Below, one piece after another: positions 1 through 8,287 of a stretch of 64,000 nt of DNA (positions within the stretch are counted from its first letter, which is position 1; each line of letters opens with the position of its first letter). The translations under genes were made by a program, and so were the position numbers. The notes below the pieces were generated by a model. That model was not told where the DNA came from and did no database searches. It was given only the letters and a program-made list of their open reading frames with translations. Source of the DNA: Paenibacillus abyssi (GTDB lineage: Bacteria; Bacillota; Bacilli; Paenibacillales; Paenibacillaceae); NCBI RefSeq assembly GCF_014640295.1, contig NZ_BMGR01000015.1:62001-126000 (forward strand), read 5' to 3'.

Positions 1-158
1 CAAGCCGGTATGCCGCATGCTTTAGCCATTTGCTCCGCCTTCTCCATGCTGCTTGCCGCAATTGCCGTAATCTCGGCGTTATGGAGCCGTTTAATCGCTT
101 CCATCTGCGCTTGGGCTGAAAATCCCGTCCCGATAATGCCGACCTTCAATCTATCCAA
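1..158 (-). CDS. Gfo/Idh/MocA-family oxidoreductase, N-terminal part only (runs off the left edge)
   Basis: Reading leftward from a TTG at 158, the frame encodes LDRLKVGIIGTGFSAQ, a beta-alpha Rossmann start with a GxGxxA-like dinucleotide loop typical of NAD(P)-dependent Gfo/Idh/MocA sugar dehydrogenases; the following residues fit the second strand and helix. A GGAGG sits about six bases upstream (RC of 165-169), which supports the TTG start. The gene lies just downstream of another Gfo/Idh/MocA gene on the same strand, so the two probably act in one sugar or polyol pathway. Only about 52 residues are inside the window, so substrate and catalytic lysine cannot be judged. Confidence 0.75.
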   Translation of the reverse strand, partial: MDRLKVGIIGTGFSAQAQMEAIKRLHNAEITAIAASSMEKAEQMAKACGIPA

Positions 159-200
159 TCTGTACCTCCTCCCTAAGCTGCCTCCAACCCGTTGTACGAA

Positions 201-1301
201 TCACCGATTTGCAGCAGGCTCCGGTAAAAGGAATGAAGTGCTCAGCTCCTTGACCGATCCGCTTCGCGCCGATTCGTACGCCTTCTCAATAATTTCAATG
301 ACATGGGCCGTACGCTCGCCTCCCAGCTGCAAATCCGTGTCCCCATTCACGCAGCTTACCATGTGAAGCAGATCGACCATCGTATGCATCATCGGTACGT
401 CTTGCATTTGCCCGTCTTCCGGAACTTCCGGCCGGGTCCATCCTTCTTCCGGCGTGAATACTTCCAGTGGCACGTCTCTGCGCATCCAACCGCCTATAAC
501 CAGCGTACCCTTCGAACCAACAAATTCGAATTGCGGCGTATTGAACGAACGCGTGACATAGTTTCCCTGCACACTGGCGAAGACGCCATCGCCGTAATCA
601 AGCAGAACGACCGTATTGTCATCCATCTGCACATCCAGCTTCTTACCCTCCCAGCAGCGGTCTGCTACAGCAACGCCCGATAAGGCAGTCACACGTTTGG
701 CCGGTCCCAAAATGCCGGTGATGCTCGTAAGCGGATACACGGCGACATCCATCATCGGACCGCCTCCCGGTTTGTAATACCAGGAAGGATCAATCCCTTT
801 CAAATCCTCGAATTCATGACCGGGATGCGGTCCTTGACCGCGTACGAAACAGACTTTGCCGATCTTGCCGCTGTCGATGATCCGTTTTGCCTCCTGATGA
901 TACCGGTCCAGCATTTGCCCAGGTGAAGCCCCCAGGATCAGCCCTTTCTCTTTGGCTATGCGAGTGAGCTCCAACGCTTCCTCTGAGGTCGTCGTCATCG
1001 TTTTTTGAACATAGACATGCTTGCCGGCATTCAGTGCAGAGAGGGCCTGCCGGTAATGCAGCGGGATTGGCGTCAGAATGGCAATCAGATCCGCATCGGC
1101 ATTTTGCAGCATTGCTTCATAATCGGTATAAGCGCTGCCGAAACCATATTTCAGACACATTTCCTGCGCTCTTCCCGGCACAACGTCACATACCGCAGTC
1201 ACTTCAATCTTCTCCCGGATTTCATTAAGCGCCAGGATCGGAAAATAATCCTGCTGAGCCACAATGCCGCAACCGGCGATGGCAATTTTAATCGGTTTCA
1301 C
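201..1301 (-). CDS. Gfo/Idh/MocA-family oxidoreductase
   Basis: A cytoplasmic NAD(P)-dependent dehydrogenase of about 366 residues, the normal family length. The N-terminus KIAIAGCGIVAQ is the dinucleotide-binding loop, and the AGKHVYVQKTMTTT stretch replaces the usual EKP motif with QKT, so the canonical catalytic lysine position is retained but the preceding Glu is not. The C-terminal half fits the mixed alpha/beta substrate domain. AAAGG lies nine bases before a GTG at 1301 but directly against the ATG at 1310, so I prefer the GTG; the longer start is possible. It is transcribed away from the AraC gene at 1788 and its promoter carries the same control box as the ABC importer at 6348. Substrate unknown, probably a sugar imported by that system. 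Confidence 0.85.
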   Translation of the reverse strand: MKPIKIAIAGCGIVAQQDYFPILALNEIREKIEVTAVCDVVPGRAQEMCLKYGFGSAYTDYEAMLQNADADLIAILTPIPLHYRQALSALNAGKHVYVQKTMTTTSEEALELTRIAKEKGLILGASPGQMLDRYHQEAKRIIDSGKIGKVCFVRGQGPHPGHEFEDLKGIDPSWYYKPGGGPMMDVAVYPLTSITGILGPAKRVTALSGVAVADRCWEGKKLDVQMDDNTVVLLDYGDGVFASVQGNYVTRSFNTPQFEFVGSKGTLVIGGWMRRDVPLEVFTPEEGWTRPEVPEDGQMQDVPMMHTMVDLLHMVSCVNGDTDLQLGGERTAHVIEIIEKAYESARSGSVKELSTSFLLPEPAANR

Positions 1302-1329
1302 AACCATCATCCTTTCATTCGAGCGTAAT

Positions 1330-1347
1330 ATGAAATAACGCTTTCAT
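1330..1347 (-). promoter_or_regulatory. cre-like CcpA operator in the oxidoreductase leader
   Basis: On the minus strand the sequence ATGAAAGCGTTATTTCAT closely fits the Gram-positive catabolite-responsive element (TGnAARCGnWWWCA core, two mismatches at the 3' side) and is itself nearly palindromic. It lies between the -10 (1354-1359) and the start codon at 1301, a position expected for catabolite repression. A matching site is present in the second copy of this promoter at 6392-6406. Confidence 0.6.
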
Positions 1348-1353
1348 GAATTT

Positions 1354-1420
1354 ATTGTACTGTTGCTGCTTGGCGTCAGGATGTTTAATATTTTGTTCTT
1401 TCGTACAAAGATTTGACTCG
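1354..1420 (-). promoter_or_regulatory. AraC-type activated promoter, copy A
   Basis: Minus-strand promoter with -10 TACAAT at 1359-1354. A 30-bp block at 1381-1410 (containing TACGAAAGAACAAAATATT) begins 21 bases upstream of the -10, where an AraC activator would touch RNA polymerase; no good -35 is seen. The block matches 26 of 30 bases with 6439-6468 upstream of the sugar permease gene at the same 21-base spacing. The divergent AraC-family gene at 1788 is the obvious candidate activator. Confidence 0.65.
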
Positions 1421-1787
1421 TGCCGTCGATCGGTTCGGATGGTTGTCTGTCAAGCCTGTCCAGGATCCCCTTGCAGCTCCTGTCTTCCTCCCTCGCTTCA
1501 CAACGATCCGCCTTGCTGCAGCCACCGCATGTCATCATTGAGCTCACATCCTTAATGAGTGATTGTTCCGGTATACTTTCATTTCGAATTTAACACTTCC
1601 AATTTCTTCTACTGTACCGGACTTGTAATCATTATAGAAAAATCTGCTGCTGCGCAGAATTTCGAAAATCCCAGTAACCTTTCCAATATGCTTATTATCT
1701 TTATCAGAATCTATATCATATCTTGTTAACGCCTATTGAGTAGGCTATTATGAATCCAGATTAACTCTTCTGTCAGGAGGTGGGCCC
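1421..1787. other. Intergenic remainder of divergent promoter region
   Basis: The region between the oxidoreductase control box and the AraC gene holds only short overlapping frames with no recognisable protein and no ribosome binding sites. The AraC promoter must lie here or just upstream of 1788. I see no hairpin terminator or RNA gene. Confidence 0.5.
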
Positions 1788-2600
1788 ATGGCAGCCGCCC
1801 TATCCCATGTCGTCACTGCCGATTTTGTATCCCATACCCGTAAATACGAAGCGACGTTCAATCTGGACACTTATTTGCTGAGGCTTCAATACGAAGGCAT
1901 CTGCGCTGCCGTCGTGGATGGCAGGGAGCATTTCATAGAGCCCGGCACGCTGCTGCTGCTCGCTCCCGGGGATGGTTATGAGCTGAGGATCGAAGGCCGG
2001 AGGGACGGGAGTACGCCGGTCAGCGATTTTTATATTTATTGCAGCGGAGATTGGATAAAGGAATGGTGGTCGAGTCACCCGAGAAATAAAATCATAAAGC
2101 TATTAATGGATCCGTCGATGCTGAATATATGGAAGCAGATCAACCTAGAGAAACGAAGGCAGTCGGAGAATAAGGAAATTGTGGATTATTTGCTACGGGT
2201 ATTGTGTCTGAATATTGATCGAAGCCATCCATTGAGCGGCAGTCAACCGCATCCCCGGATGCATTCGTTTCTCGTTACCCGGATGCGGAATTATATTGAG
2301 GAGCATGCGACCGAAAATTTTGCACTGCAGGATGTCGCTGATCATGTTGATCTAAGCGTCTCCAGAACCGTGTCATTATTTAAATCGGCCGCCGGAAAAA
2401 CAATTATGCAGTATGCGATGGAGGTCCGTTTATCGATTGCCGTTGAACGGATGATGTACAGCAAAATGACGCTGGAGCAAATTGCGGAAACATGCGGCTT
2501 CGGTACGTATTCCTACTTTTTCAGAAGCTTTCGCTCGCGATACGGCACAACTCCCCGCGCCTATAGAGAGAAGGAAACGGATAAGCTGTCGCCGTATTAG
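1788..2600 (+). CDS. AraC-family transcriptional regulator
   Basis: A 270-residue regulator with an N-terminal cupin-like arabinose-binding fold (about residues 15-85, with the IEPGTLLLLAPGDGYEL stretch) and a C-terminal double helix-turn-helix (about 165-265), including the FALQDVADHVDLSVSRTVSLFK and TLEQIAETCGFGTYSYFFRSF helices and the closing GTTPRAYRE signature. AGGAGGT at 1776-1782 precedes the ATG well. It is divergent from an oxidoreductase gene and near a sugar importer; both of those promoters share a conserved 30-bp box, so this protein probably senses the imported sugar and activates both. The ligand is not predictable from sequence alone. Confidence 0.9.
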   Translation: MAAALSHVVTADFVSHTRKYEATFNLDTYLLRLQYEGICAAVVDGREHFIEPGTLLLLAPGDGYELRIEGRRDGSTPVSDFYIYCSGDWIKEWWSSHPRNKIIKLLMDPSMLNIWKQINLEKRRQSENKEIVDYLLRVLCLNIDRSHPLSGSQPHPRMHSFLVTRMRNYIEEHATENFALQDVADHVDLSVSRTVSLFKSAAGKTIMQYAMEVRLSIAVERMMYSKMTLEQIAETCGFGTYSYFFRSFRSRYGTTPRAYREKETDKLSPY

Positions 2601-2681
2601 GGGCAGGAGCTCCTAATCGAAATCAAATGATGCCGTCAATTGCTTGACCAGACGTTTGAGCGCGCATATAAAAATACAATA

Positions 2682-2723
2682 AACGGCTCTGTTCGCATCG
2701 TTTGCGACAGAGCCGTTCTACGT
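2682..2723. terminator. Bidirectional intrinsic terminator after araC-type gene
   Basis: An 11-bp inverted repeat (AACGGCTCTGT at 2682-2692 with its complement at 2707-2717) is followed by a T-rich run on the plus strand. It separates the convergent AraC gene and the VOC gene and probably stops both transcripts. Confidence 0.75.
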
Positions 2724-2737
2724 TTTTTAGGTTTTAA

Positions 2738-3199
2738 CTATTTTTTAAAATTTTCCAGCAGTTCGATCATGACTTTCAAGTCAGCGGTGGAATCGATATA
2801 AGCATAACGCCCGCCCGTATAGTCCCCCTTCTGCGTCAGCGGCATCCCGTTCTTCTCCAGAAGCCGAATCTTTTCATCCGTTCCCTCAACTTCATATGCA
2901 ATATGGTGTACGCCTTCACCGTTTTTGTTCAGCGCGTCTCTCCACTCACTTGGTTCATGGTCCGGTTCAATCAGCTCAATCATGCAGGCGCCGCCGACAT
3001 GAAAGAAAGATTGCCTGCATCTTGCTGGACTCGTCTTACCCTTATATTCCATATTGGTTTTGTCTACCGTATCGCTTATGATAATTTCCGGCACATCCAC
3101 ACCGAAAAATTCGGCGTAAGCTCTGGTTGTCGCTTCGATATCATGAACTAAAATTCCAATTTGTGTGACGACATTCGTTCCTAGCAAATTTTTATCCAT
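2738..3199 (-). CDS. VOC-superfamily protein (glyoxalase/methylmalonyl-CoA epimerase-like)
   Basis: A 153-residue protein with the paired beta-alpha-beta-beta-beta fold of vicinal-oxygen-chelate enzymes: QIGILVHDIEATTRAYAEFFG opens the first module, and GVHHIAYEVEGTDEKIRLLEKNG with AYIDSTADLKVMIELLE forms the second. The His near the N-terminal strand is replaced by Gln-Ile-Gly, while HHIAYEV and the closing Glu remain, so metal binding is plausible but not certain. AAAGGG lies nine bases before the ATG at 3199, better than the ATG at 3208. It follows the sugar-binding protein gene in the same orientation, so it may act on the same sugar as an epimerase or isomerase. Confidence 0.8.
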   Translation of the reverse strand: MDKNLLGTNVVTQIGILVHDIEATTRAYAEFFGVDVPEIIISDTVDKTNMEYKGKTSPARCRQSFFHVGGACMIELIEPDHEPSEWRDALNKNGEGVHHIAYEVEGTDEKIRLLEKNGMPLTQKGDYTGGRYAYIDSTADLKVMIELLENFKK

Positions 3200-3234
3200 A
3201 TGATTCATCCCTTTCCGTAAATGGTTGCTAACCT

Positions 3235-4593
3235 TTATTGTCCAGGCGCGATCGCATCGCCTTCTTCTTGAATCTTCTTCATCGCTTCTACCGGATCCAT
3301 CTCACCTGATAAGGATAAGCTGGAATATTTCACGAAAATACTTTCCCATTCATTCTGATTGGCATGGGCAGGAGATAGTGTAGTCCCCCCGTTATATTGC
3401 TCGACGAATATGCTCGGATCGATTCCGATTCCTTTATAGAATTCAACAAATTTATCGATGGAATCGGCATTGCCGGGGAATACGGATCCCGTCTCTCCAA
3501 GGATATCCTGGCCTTTGGGGCTGGCGATATAGGAAGCGAATTTCCAAGCCGCTTCCGGATGCTCCGTTTTGGCGTAGATTGTATCGCCCAGACCGTTGAC
3601 CCTTACAACTCTGCCCTCAGGGCCTTCCGGCATAGGCGCAATACCCCATTCAAAGCTTGCCCCGTCTTGAATCGGCTTCATCATCCAGGAACCCTGCATC
3701 CAGACGGCGACTTGTCCGGAGAAGAACTTCCCGTCCGAGCCGCTCGTCTGGATATCCGTATAGCTTGGATGCACGTTATACTTATAAACCAGATCATACA
3801 AGAAGGAAAACGTGTCTTGCAGCTTGTCATCGAGCGCTAATTTGCTGTCTTGAAGGACTGTTGCGCCGTTGGAGGCGGCGAAGCCCGCAAGGTGGCCGGA
3901 CGAAATTTGTCCTCTGTCAATAAACATAAAGCCGTGCTGCTGAATGTTATTCGGGTCAAAGCCCTCTTCCCCTGCACGCTTTCCGTTTCGGTCAATCGTA
4001 AGCTTCTGCAGGAACTCGACGAATGAACCACCATCCTCCGTATTAAATTCCAAACTCTCGGGGAATTCTTCAATACCCGCTGCTTTCAGCGCATCCATAT
4101 TGTAGAATAATCCCATTGTATCCCAATCCTTTGGAATCGCATACCGTTTTTCGCCATCCGCAAAACCTTCCAGCAATGACTCGTTGAACTTGCTTAAATC
4201 GACATGATCCTGCTCGATATAAGGCGCAATATCAAGCAAGGCATTTTTGCTGGCAAAGCTCGCAACGTAGGGGATGTAATTCCAGAACACGTCCGGAGCC
4301 GTGCCGCCGGCTATTTCGGTATTTAATTTATCCCAATAATTGCTCCATGGCGTGACCTGCATGGTCACTTTGATATCCGGATTTTCTTTCTCGAATTCAT
4401 CGATTATTTGCTGATAAGCCGGCTGCTGGTTCGTGTCCCAAATCATATAACGCAATTCAACTTGTTCACTGCCTGTATCGGATGGTTCAGCTGACGATCC
4501 GCCGGCATTGCTGCCCTCTGAGCCGGAACTGCAGGCCGCTAGCATTGAGATGACTAGCGCTGTCATCAGCATTAAAATAATCGGTTTTTTCAT
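3235..4593 (-). CDS. ABC sugar transporter, lipoprotein substrate-binding protein
   Basis: A 452-residue type 1 extracellular solute-binding protein. The signal peptide ends in a lipobox (ISMLAAC, Cys near residue 21) followed by a Ser/Gly/Asn-rich linker, so it should be tethered to the outer face of the membrane. The mature domain starts with VELRYMIWDTNQQPAYQQII and contains the NVHPSY, MQGSWM and LGDTIYAKTEHPEAAWKFASYI segments typical of maltose/multiple-sugar binding proteins. AGGAGG precedes the ATG. It is downstream of two permease genes in one transcript driven from about 6412. No ATPase is encoded nearby, so a shared MsmX/MsmK-type ATPase is probable. The actual sugar is unknown. 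Confidence 0.9.
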   Translation of the reverse strand: MKKPIILMLMTALVISMLAACSSGSEGSNAGGSSAEPSDTGSEQVELRYMIWDTNQQPAYQQIIDEFEKENPDIKVTMQVTPWSNYWDKLNTEIAGGTAPDVFWNYIPYVASFASKNALLDIAPYIEQDHVDLSKFNESLLEGFADGEKRYAIPKDWDTMGLFYNMDALKAAGIEEFPESLEFNTEDGGSFVEFLQKLTIDRNGKRAGEEGFDPNNIQQHGFMFIDRGQISSGHLAGFAASNGATVLQDSKLALDDKLQDTFSFLYDLVYKYNVHPSYTDIQTSGSDGKFFSGQVAVWMQGSWMMKPIQDGASFEWGIAPMPEGPEGRVVRVNGLGDTIYAKTEHPEAAWKFASYIASPKGQDILGETGSVFPGNADSIDKFVEFYKGIGIDPSIFVEQYNGGTTLSPAHANQNEWESIFVKYSSLSLSGEMDPVEAMKKIQEEGDAIAPGQ

Positions 4594-4617
4594 GGTTATT
4601 TCCTCCTGAATAATTTT

Positions 4618-5436
4618 TTATTTCAATCCGGTGAGCTGGATTGATTCCACAAAATATTTCTGGGCCACGGCGAAAATCGCAAGTATCGGCAGCAGGGCGA
4701 TAAATGAGGCCGCCATAATCCCAGCCCAATCAGACGTATTCTGGCCATTCAAGTTGGCTAATCCGATACTTAACAAGTATTTGCTTTCCGAGCTGGTCAC
4801 AATAAGCGGCCAGAGGAAGTTATTCCAGCTTTTGACTACAGTGAGTACGGTCAGGGTAGCAAGTATCGGTTTGGACATCGGGACAATAATCGTCAGAAAC
4901 GTTCTAATAATGCCGGCTCCGTCGATTTTTGCAGATTCCTCCATTTCACCCGGTATCGTTGCAAAGAATTGACGGAGCAAGAACACTTCATAAGCTTCCG
5001 CAAATACCAACGGAAGAATAATCGCCGCATACGTATCGATCAATCCGAGTTCCCTCATCATGATATACACCGGGATCATTGTGACAATCTTAGGGATCAT
5101 CATGCTGGCTAAAAGGACGACAAATAACTTGTCGCGCCCGGGATAACGCAGTCTGGCAAAGCTGTATGCCGCTATCGAAGCAAAAACTAACGTTCCTGCC
5201 AGGATGACGGCGGTCACGATAAACGTATTAAAAGCATAACGATCGAAGGGCATGGACTGCCATACTCTCAAAAAGCTTTGAAGCGTCACTTCACTGGAAA
5301 TCCATTCCGGTGGAAACTTGAAAATTTCGTTCTGCGGCTTCAGACTTGTACTCACCATCCACAGGAACGGGAAGATGGCGAAAATGGAAGCCATGATGCC
5401 TACAAGATAGGCGATCATATTGCCTGCTGTCCTCAA
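4618..5436 (-). CDS. ABC sugar transporter permease (MalG-type)
   Basis: About 272 residues with six predicted membrane helices and the cytoplasmic EAA loop EMEESAKIDGAGIIRTFLTIIVPMSKP, which docks the ATPase. The N-terminal FLWMVSTSLKP segment is characteristic of the MalG/LacG half of carbohydrate importers. The TTG at 5436 has a GGAGG about eight bases upstream and is preferred to the TTG at 5442. It sits between the partner permease and the binding-protein gene, consistent with a heterodimeric channel. Confidence 0.9.
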   Translation of the reverse strand: MRTAGNMIAYLVGIMASIFAIFPFLWMVSTSLKPQNEIFKFPPEWISSEVTLQSFLRVWQSMPFDRYAFNTFIVTAVILAGTLVFASIAAYSFARLRYPGRDKLFVVLLASMMIPKIVTMIPVYIMMRELGLIDTYAAIILPLVFAEAYEVFLLRQFFATIPGEMEESAKIDGAGIIRTFLTIIVPMSKPILATLTVLTVVKSWNNFLWPLIVTSSESKYLLSIGLANLNGQNTSDWAGIMAASFIALLPILAIFAVAQKYFVESIQLTGLK

Positions 5437-5454
5437 TACCAAGCCCTCCTTTCT

Positions 5455-6348
5455 CTACTGATTATCTCGAAAGACACGTAACTGGATCATCGTCATGATC
5501 ATTAATACAACGAATAAAAATACAGACAGCGCGGACGCATAACCCATTTGCAGCTGCTGGAACCCTTTTTCATAAATGAGATAGTAGTACACCTTCGATA
5601 ACGCGCCGGGCCCGCCTTGCGTGGTTGCATACACAATATCAAACACTTGAAAGGAACCGATGACGGCCGTGACCAAAACAAACAAAAACGTCGGCCGCAA
5701 AAGCGGCAGTGTGATGTGCCAGAAGCTTCTCCACTTGTTTGCTCCGTCAATGCTCGCCGCTTCATAATACATGGGTGAAATGCCCTGCAAGCCGATTAAG
5801 AATAGTACAGTTGTAAACCCGAAATACTGCCACACATCAACCAAAGCGATGGATTGCAGAACATTGCCCGGTGAAAACCACGTTACTGTAGGCAGGCCGA
5901 CCTGCTGTATATAATAATTCAACAGCCCTGTGCTGGGACTCAAAATCCATTTCCACACAATTCCAACCGCAATCGGCATCACGATCCACGGCATAATAAT
6001 CGGAATTCGAAAGAGTTTCATACCAGGCAGCTTCTGGTTCAAGGCCAGCGCAATGCTTAAAGCCAGAATGATCTTCGTGACCTGACTGTAGAGTACGTAT
6101 TGCACCGTCACCCATAACGAATGCCAAAACTCGGATCTGCTGAACATTTCGATATAATTTTCGAATCCCAAAAAGACCGGAGTGTTGATCATATTCCAAT
6201 CAAAGAAGCTGAGAATAATCACTCCGATTGTCGGAATGAGCGAAAACACAAGAAATGCAGCCATTGTCGGAAAAATAAATCCGTACCCCACCCACATTTC
6301 GGCATTCCATTTTCTTCTTTTCACAGGCCATCCACTATCTTTCACCAT
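5455..6348 (-). CDS. ABC sugar transporter permease (MalF-type)
   Basis: A 297-residue permease with six membrane helices and the EAA loop YYEAASIDGANKWRSFWHITLPLLRP. The opening WVGYGFIFPTMAAFLVFSLIPT and the LNQKLPGMKLFR loop are usual for the MalF/LacF half. GGGGGAG lies just before the ATG. It is the first gene of the importer operon, directly behind the AraC/cre-type control region at 6392-6478, and pairs with the permease at 4618. Confidence 0.92.
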   Translation of the reverse strand: MVKDSGWPVKRRKWNAEMWVGYGFIFPTMAAFLVFSLIPTIGVIILSFFDWNMINTPVFLGFENYIEMFSRSEFWHSLWVTVQYVLYSQVTKIILALSIALALNQKLPGMKLFRIPIIMPWIVMPIAVGIVWKWILSPSTGLLNYYIQQVGLPTVTWFSPGNVLQSIALVDVWQYFGFTTVLFLIGLQGISPMYYEAASIDGANKWRSFWHITLPLLRPTFLFVLVTAVIGSFQVFDIVYATTQGGPGALSKVYYYLIYEKGFQQLQMGYASALSVFLFVVLMIMTMIQLRVFRDNQ

Positions 6349-6391
6349 GACTCCCCCTTTCCTCCAAGCACTAATGATTCATTCACTTTTT

Positions 6392-6478
6392 AGACAGCGT
6401 TTTCATAACTAATTGTACTTTGCCGCCCAATTGTCATTATGTTTAATTTTTTGTGCTTTCGTACGAATATTTGATTTC
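6392..6478 (-). promoter_or_regulatory. AraC-type promoter plus cre, copy B (sugar importer)
   Basis: This segment aligns with 1337-1420 over about 84 bases. It carries a -10 TACAAT at 6417-6412, a 30-bp box at 6439-6468 (26 of 30 identical to copy A, same 21-base gap to the -10) and a cre-like site ATGAAAACGCTGTCT at 6406-6392. Arrangement and spacing imply activation by an AraC-family protein abutting the -35 and repression by CcpA near the transcription start. Two dispersed copies at two operons suggest a small local regulon. Confidence 0.7.
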
Positions 6479-6545
6479 GTTTTTCACATGAAAAAGCCGC
6501 TTTATCAGATAGATAATCTGATCTTCCCATTTCTTCCCGCGCAAA

Positions 6546-6587
6546 AAATAACCTGTCGCTACTCGGTTGAGTAACAACAGGTTATTT
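6546..6587 (-). terminator. Intrinsic terminator after cysteine synthase
   Basis: An 11-bp inverted repeat (AAATAACCTGT at 6546-6556, complement at 6577-6587) with a nested TACTC/GAGTA stem. On the minus strand it is followed by a T-rich run, so it should end the cysK operon transcript. Confidence 0.75.
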
Positions 6588-6602
6588 GGATTTCATCATG
6601 CT

Positions 6603-7517
6603 TTAGAACAAATTCATGCTGAGGTAACGCTCCCCGGTATCCGGAGCAATACATACGACCCGTTTGCCCGGGCCTAACCTTTTGGCAACCGTAATTGCCG
6701 CATAAACGGAGGCTCCTGAGGACGGTCCAACCAAGAGGCCTTCCTTCTTCGCTAAATCGATCGTTGTATTAATCGCCTCTTCATCCGCGATCTGAATGAT
6801 TTCATTGTATACACTGGTGTTCAGAATTTGCGGAACGAAGCCCGGGCTTGTACCCACTAGTTTATGCGGTCCCGGCTGCCCCCCCGACAATACGGGCGAG
6901 CCCTTAGGCTCAACGACTGCGATATGCAGGTTTGGCAGGTGCTCACGCAGCGTCTCGCCGGTTCCGGTAATGGTTCCGCCCGTGCCTGCCGTCGCTACAA
7001 AAGCATCCAGATTATTGTCCATCTGCGCCAAAATCTCCAGTGCGGTCGTTGTCCGGTGAATATCCGGGTTGGCCGGATTTTCGAACTGCTGCGGGATAAA
7101 GCTGCCCGGGATTTTTTCCTTCAGCTCCAGCGCCTTAGCAATACAGCCAGGCATTCTTTGCTCGCTCGGCGTCAGTACAACCTCGGCTCCGTAAGCTTTC
7201 AGTATATTAATCCGTTCCTTCGACATGTTATCCGGCATGATCAGAATCGCTTTATAACCTTTAGCGGCGGAGATCATCGCGAGTCCAATTCCCGTGTTGC
7301 CGCTGGTCGGCTCGATGATCGTAGCCCCGGGACCAATTAACCCTTGTTTCTCGGCTGTATCGATCAGGCTGAAAGCCGCCCTGTCCTTGACGCTTCCGGA
7401 CGGATTGAACCGCTCCAGCTTCACAAATACATCCGCAGCACCTTCAGGTACAATCCGCTGCAAATGCAGGATCGGCGTATTGCCGATCAATTCCGTTATA
7501 TTATTATATACGCCCAT
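6603..7517 (-). CDS. cysK: Cysteine synthase (O-acetylserine sulfhydrylase)
   Basis: A 304-residue PLP enzyme that makes L-cysteine from O-acetylserine and sulfide. PSGSVKDRAA holds the PLP-binding lysine (about residue 44), EPTSGNTGIG is the substrate-binding asparagine loop, and the TAGTGGTITGTG motif binds the PLP phosphate. Length is that of CysK. GGAGAGAAAGA precedes the ATG. It lies 30 bases downstream of the SsuABC-type ABC genes and shares their transcript, so sulfide released from an imported organosulfur compound could be fixed here. A cystathionine beta-synthase-like or CysM role cannot be excluded. Confidence 0.93.
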   Translation of the reverse strand: MGVYNNITELIGNTPILHLQRIVPEGAADVFVKLERFNPSGSVKDRAAFSLIDTAEKQGLIGPGATIIEPTSGNTGIGLAMISAAKGYKAILIMPDNMSKERINILKAYGAEVVLTPSEQRMPGCIAKALELKEKIPGSFIPQQFENPANPDIHRTTTALEILAQMDNNLDAFVATAGTGGTITGTGETLREHLPNLHIAVVEPKGSPVLSGGQPGPHKLVGTSPGFVPQILNTSVYNEIIQIADEEAINTTIDLAKKEGLLVGPSSGASVYAAITVAKRLGPGKRVVCIAPDTGERYLSMNLF

Positions 7518-7547
7518 TCTTTCTCTCCTTTCTCGCCTAACATTTCC

Positions 7548-8285
7548 TTATTTGGTTAAATCCAAATGGGCCATGATTTTCTCGCGAACTTGAACAAAAT
7601 CCGCTCCATTGCGGTTCCGGGGCCGCGGAATTGTCGAACGGACCGTTTCCACGATTTGTCCCGGACGCGGACTCATGACATGGATCGTATCCGCAAGATA
7701 GATGGCCTCGTCAATATCATGGGTGATCAGCAGCACCGTTTTGCCGGAGCCCTCCCAAAGTCGGAGCAGCTCGTTCTGCATCGTAATTTTTGTGATGGCA
7801 TCCAAGGCTCCAAAGGGCTCGTCCAACAACAGTACCTCCGGTTCCATAGCCAGCGCGCGGGCGATGGAGGCTCTTTGTCTCATCCCCCCGGATAACTGAT
7901 GCGGATAATAAGTCTGGAAACCGCCCAATCCGACCTTCTCCAGCAGCTCACCCACTTTCTCCTTGCGTTTCTGCTTAGGGACGCCTGCAAGCTCAAGGCC
8001 AAAACCCACATTCTTCTCCACCGTTCTCCACGGGTACAGGGCATGCTCCTGGAAGATGAGAACGCGGCTTGGATCCGGATCTTTTATCGGCTTTTGATTA
8101 GCAGTGACGTGGCCCTCGGTTGGCGTATCCAAACCTGCAATCATACGCAGTACCGTGCTTTTGCCGCAGCCGGAAGGTCCGACAATGGCGGCAAACTCGC
8201 CCTGCTTCAAGTCAATTGTAACATTTTTCAGTACTTCAAGGCTTCCGAACCGTTTGGAAATATTATCAACCTGAATGGATTGCAT
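7548..8285 (-). CDS. ABC transporter ATPase, nitrate/sulfonate/taurine family (SsuB-like)
   Basis: A 245-residue cytoplasmic ATPase with Walker A GPSGCGKST, Q-loop IFQEHALYPW, signature LSGGMRQR, Walker B VLLLDEPFGALD and switch HDIDEA. The YPWRTVEKNVGFGLE segment is typical of SsuB/TauB/NrtD-type ATPases. GGAGG lies about 12 bases before the ATG, and the start nearly abuts the permease stop. It energises the importer encoded just upstream. Linkage to cysteine synthase favours a sulfonate or other organosulfur substrate over nitrate. Confidence 0.92.
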   Translation of the reverse strand: MQSIQVDNISKRFGSLEVLKNVTIDLKQGEFAAIVGPSGCGKSTVLRMIAGLDTPTEGHVTANQKPIKDPDPSRVLIFQEHALYPWRTVEKNVGFGLELAGVPKQKRKEKVGELLEKVGLGGFQTYYPHQLSGGMRQRASIARALAMEPEVLLLDEPFGALDAITKITMQNELLRLWEGSGKTVLLITHDIDEAIYLADTIHVMSPRPGQIVETVRSTIPRPRNRNGADFVQVREKIMAHLDLTK

Positions 8286-8287
8286 AA

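Noticed and set aside
1344-1555. Overlapping short frames on both strands in the oxidoreductase/AraC intergenic region
   Set aside because: They overlap the conserved promoter box, lack binding sites and resemble no protein.
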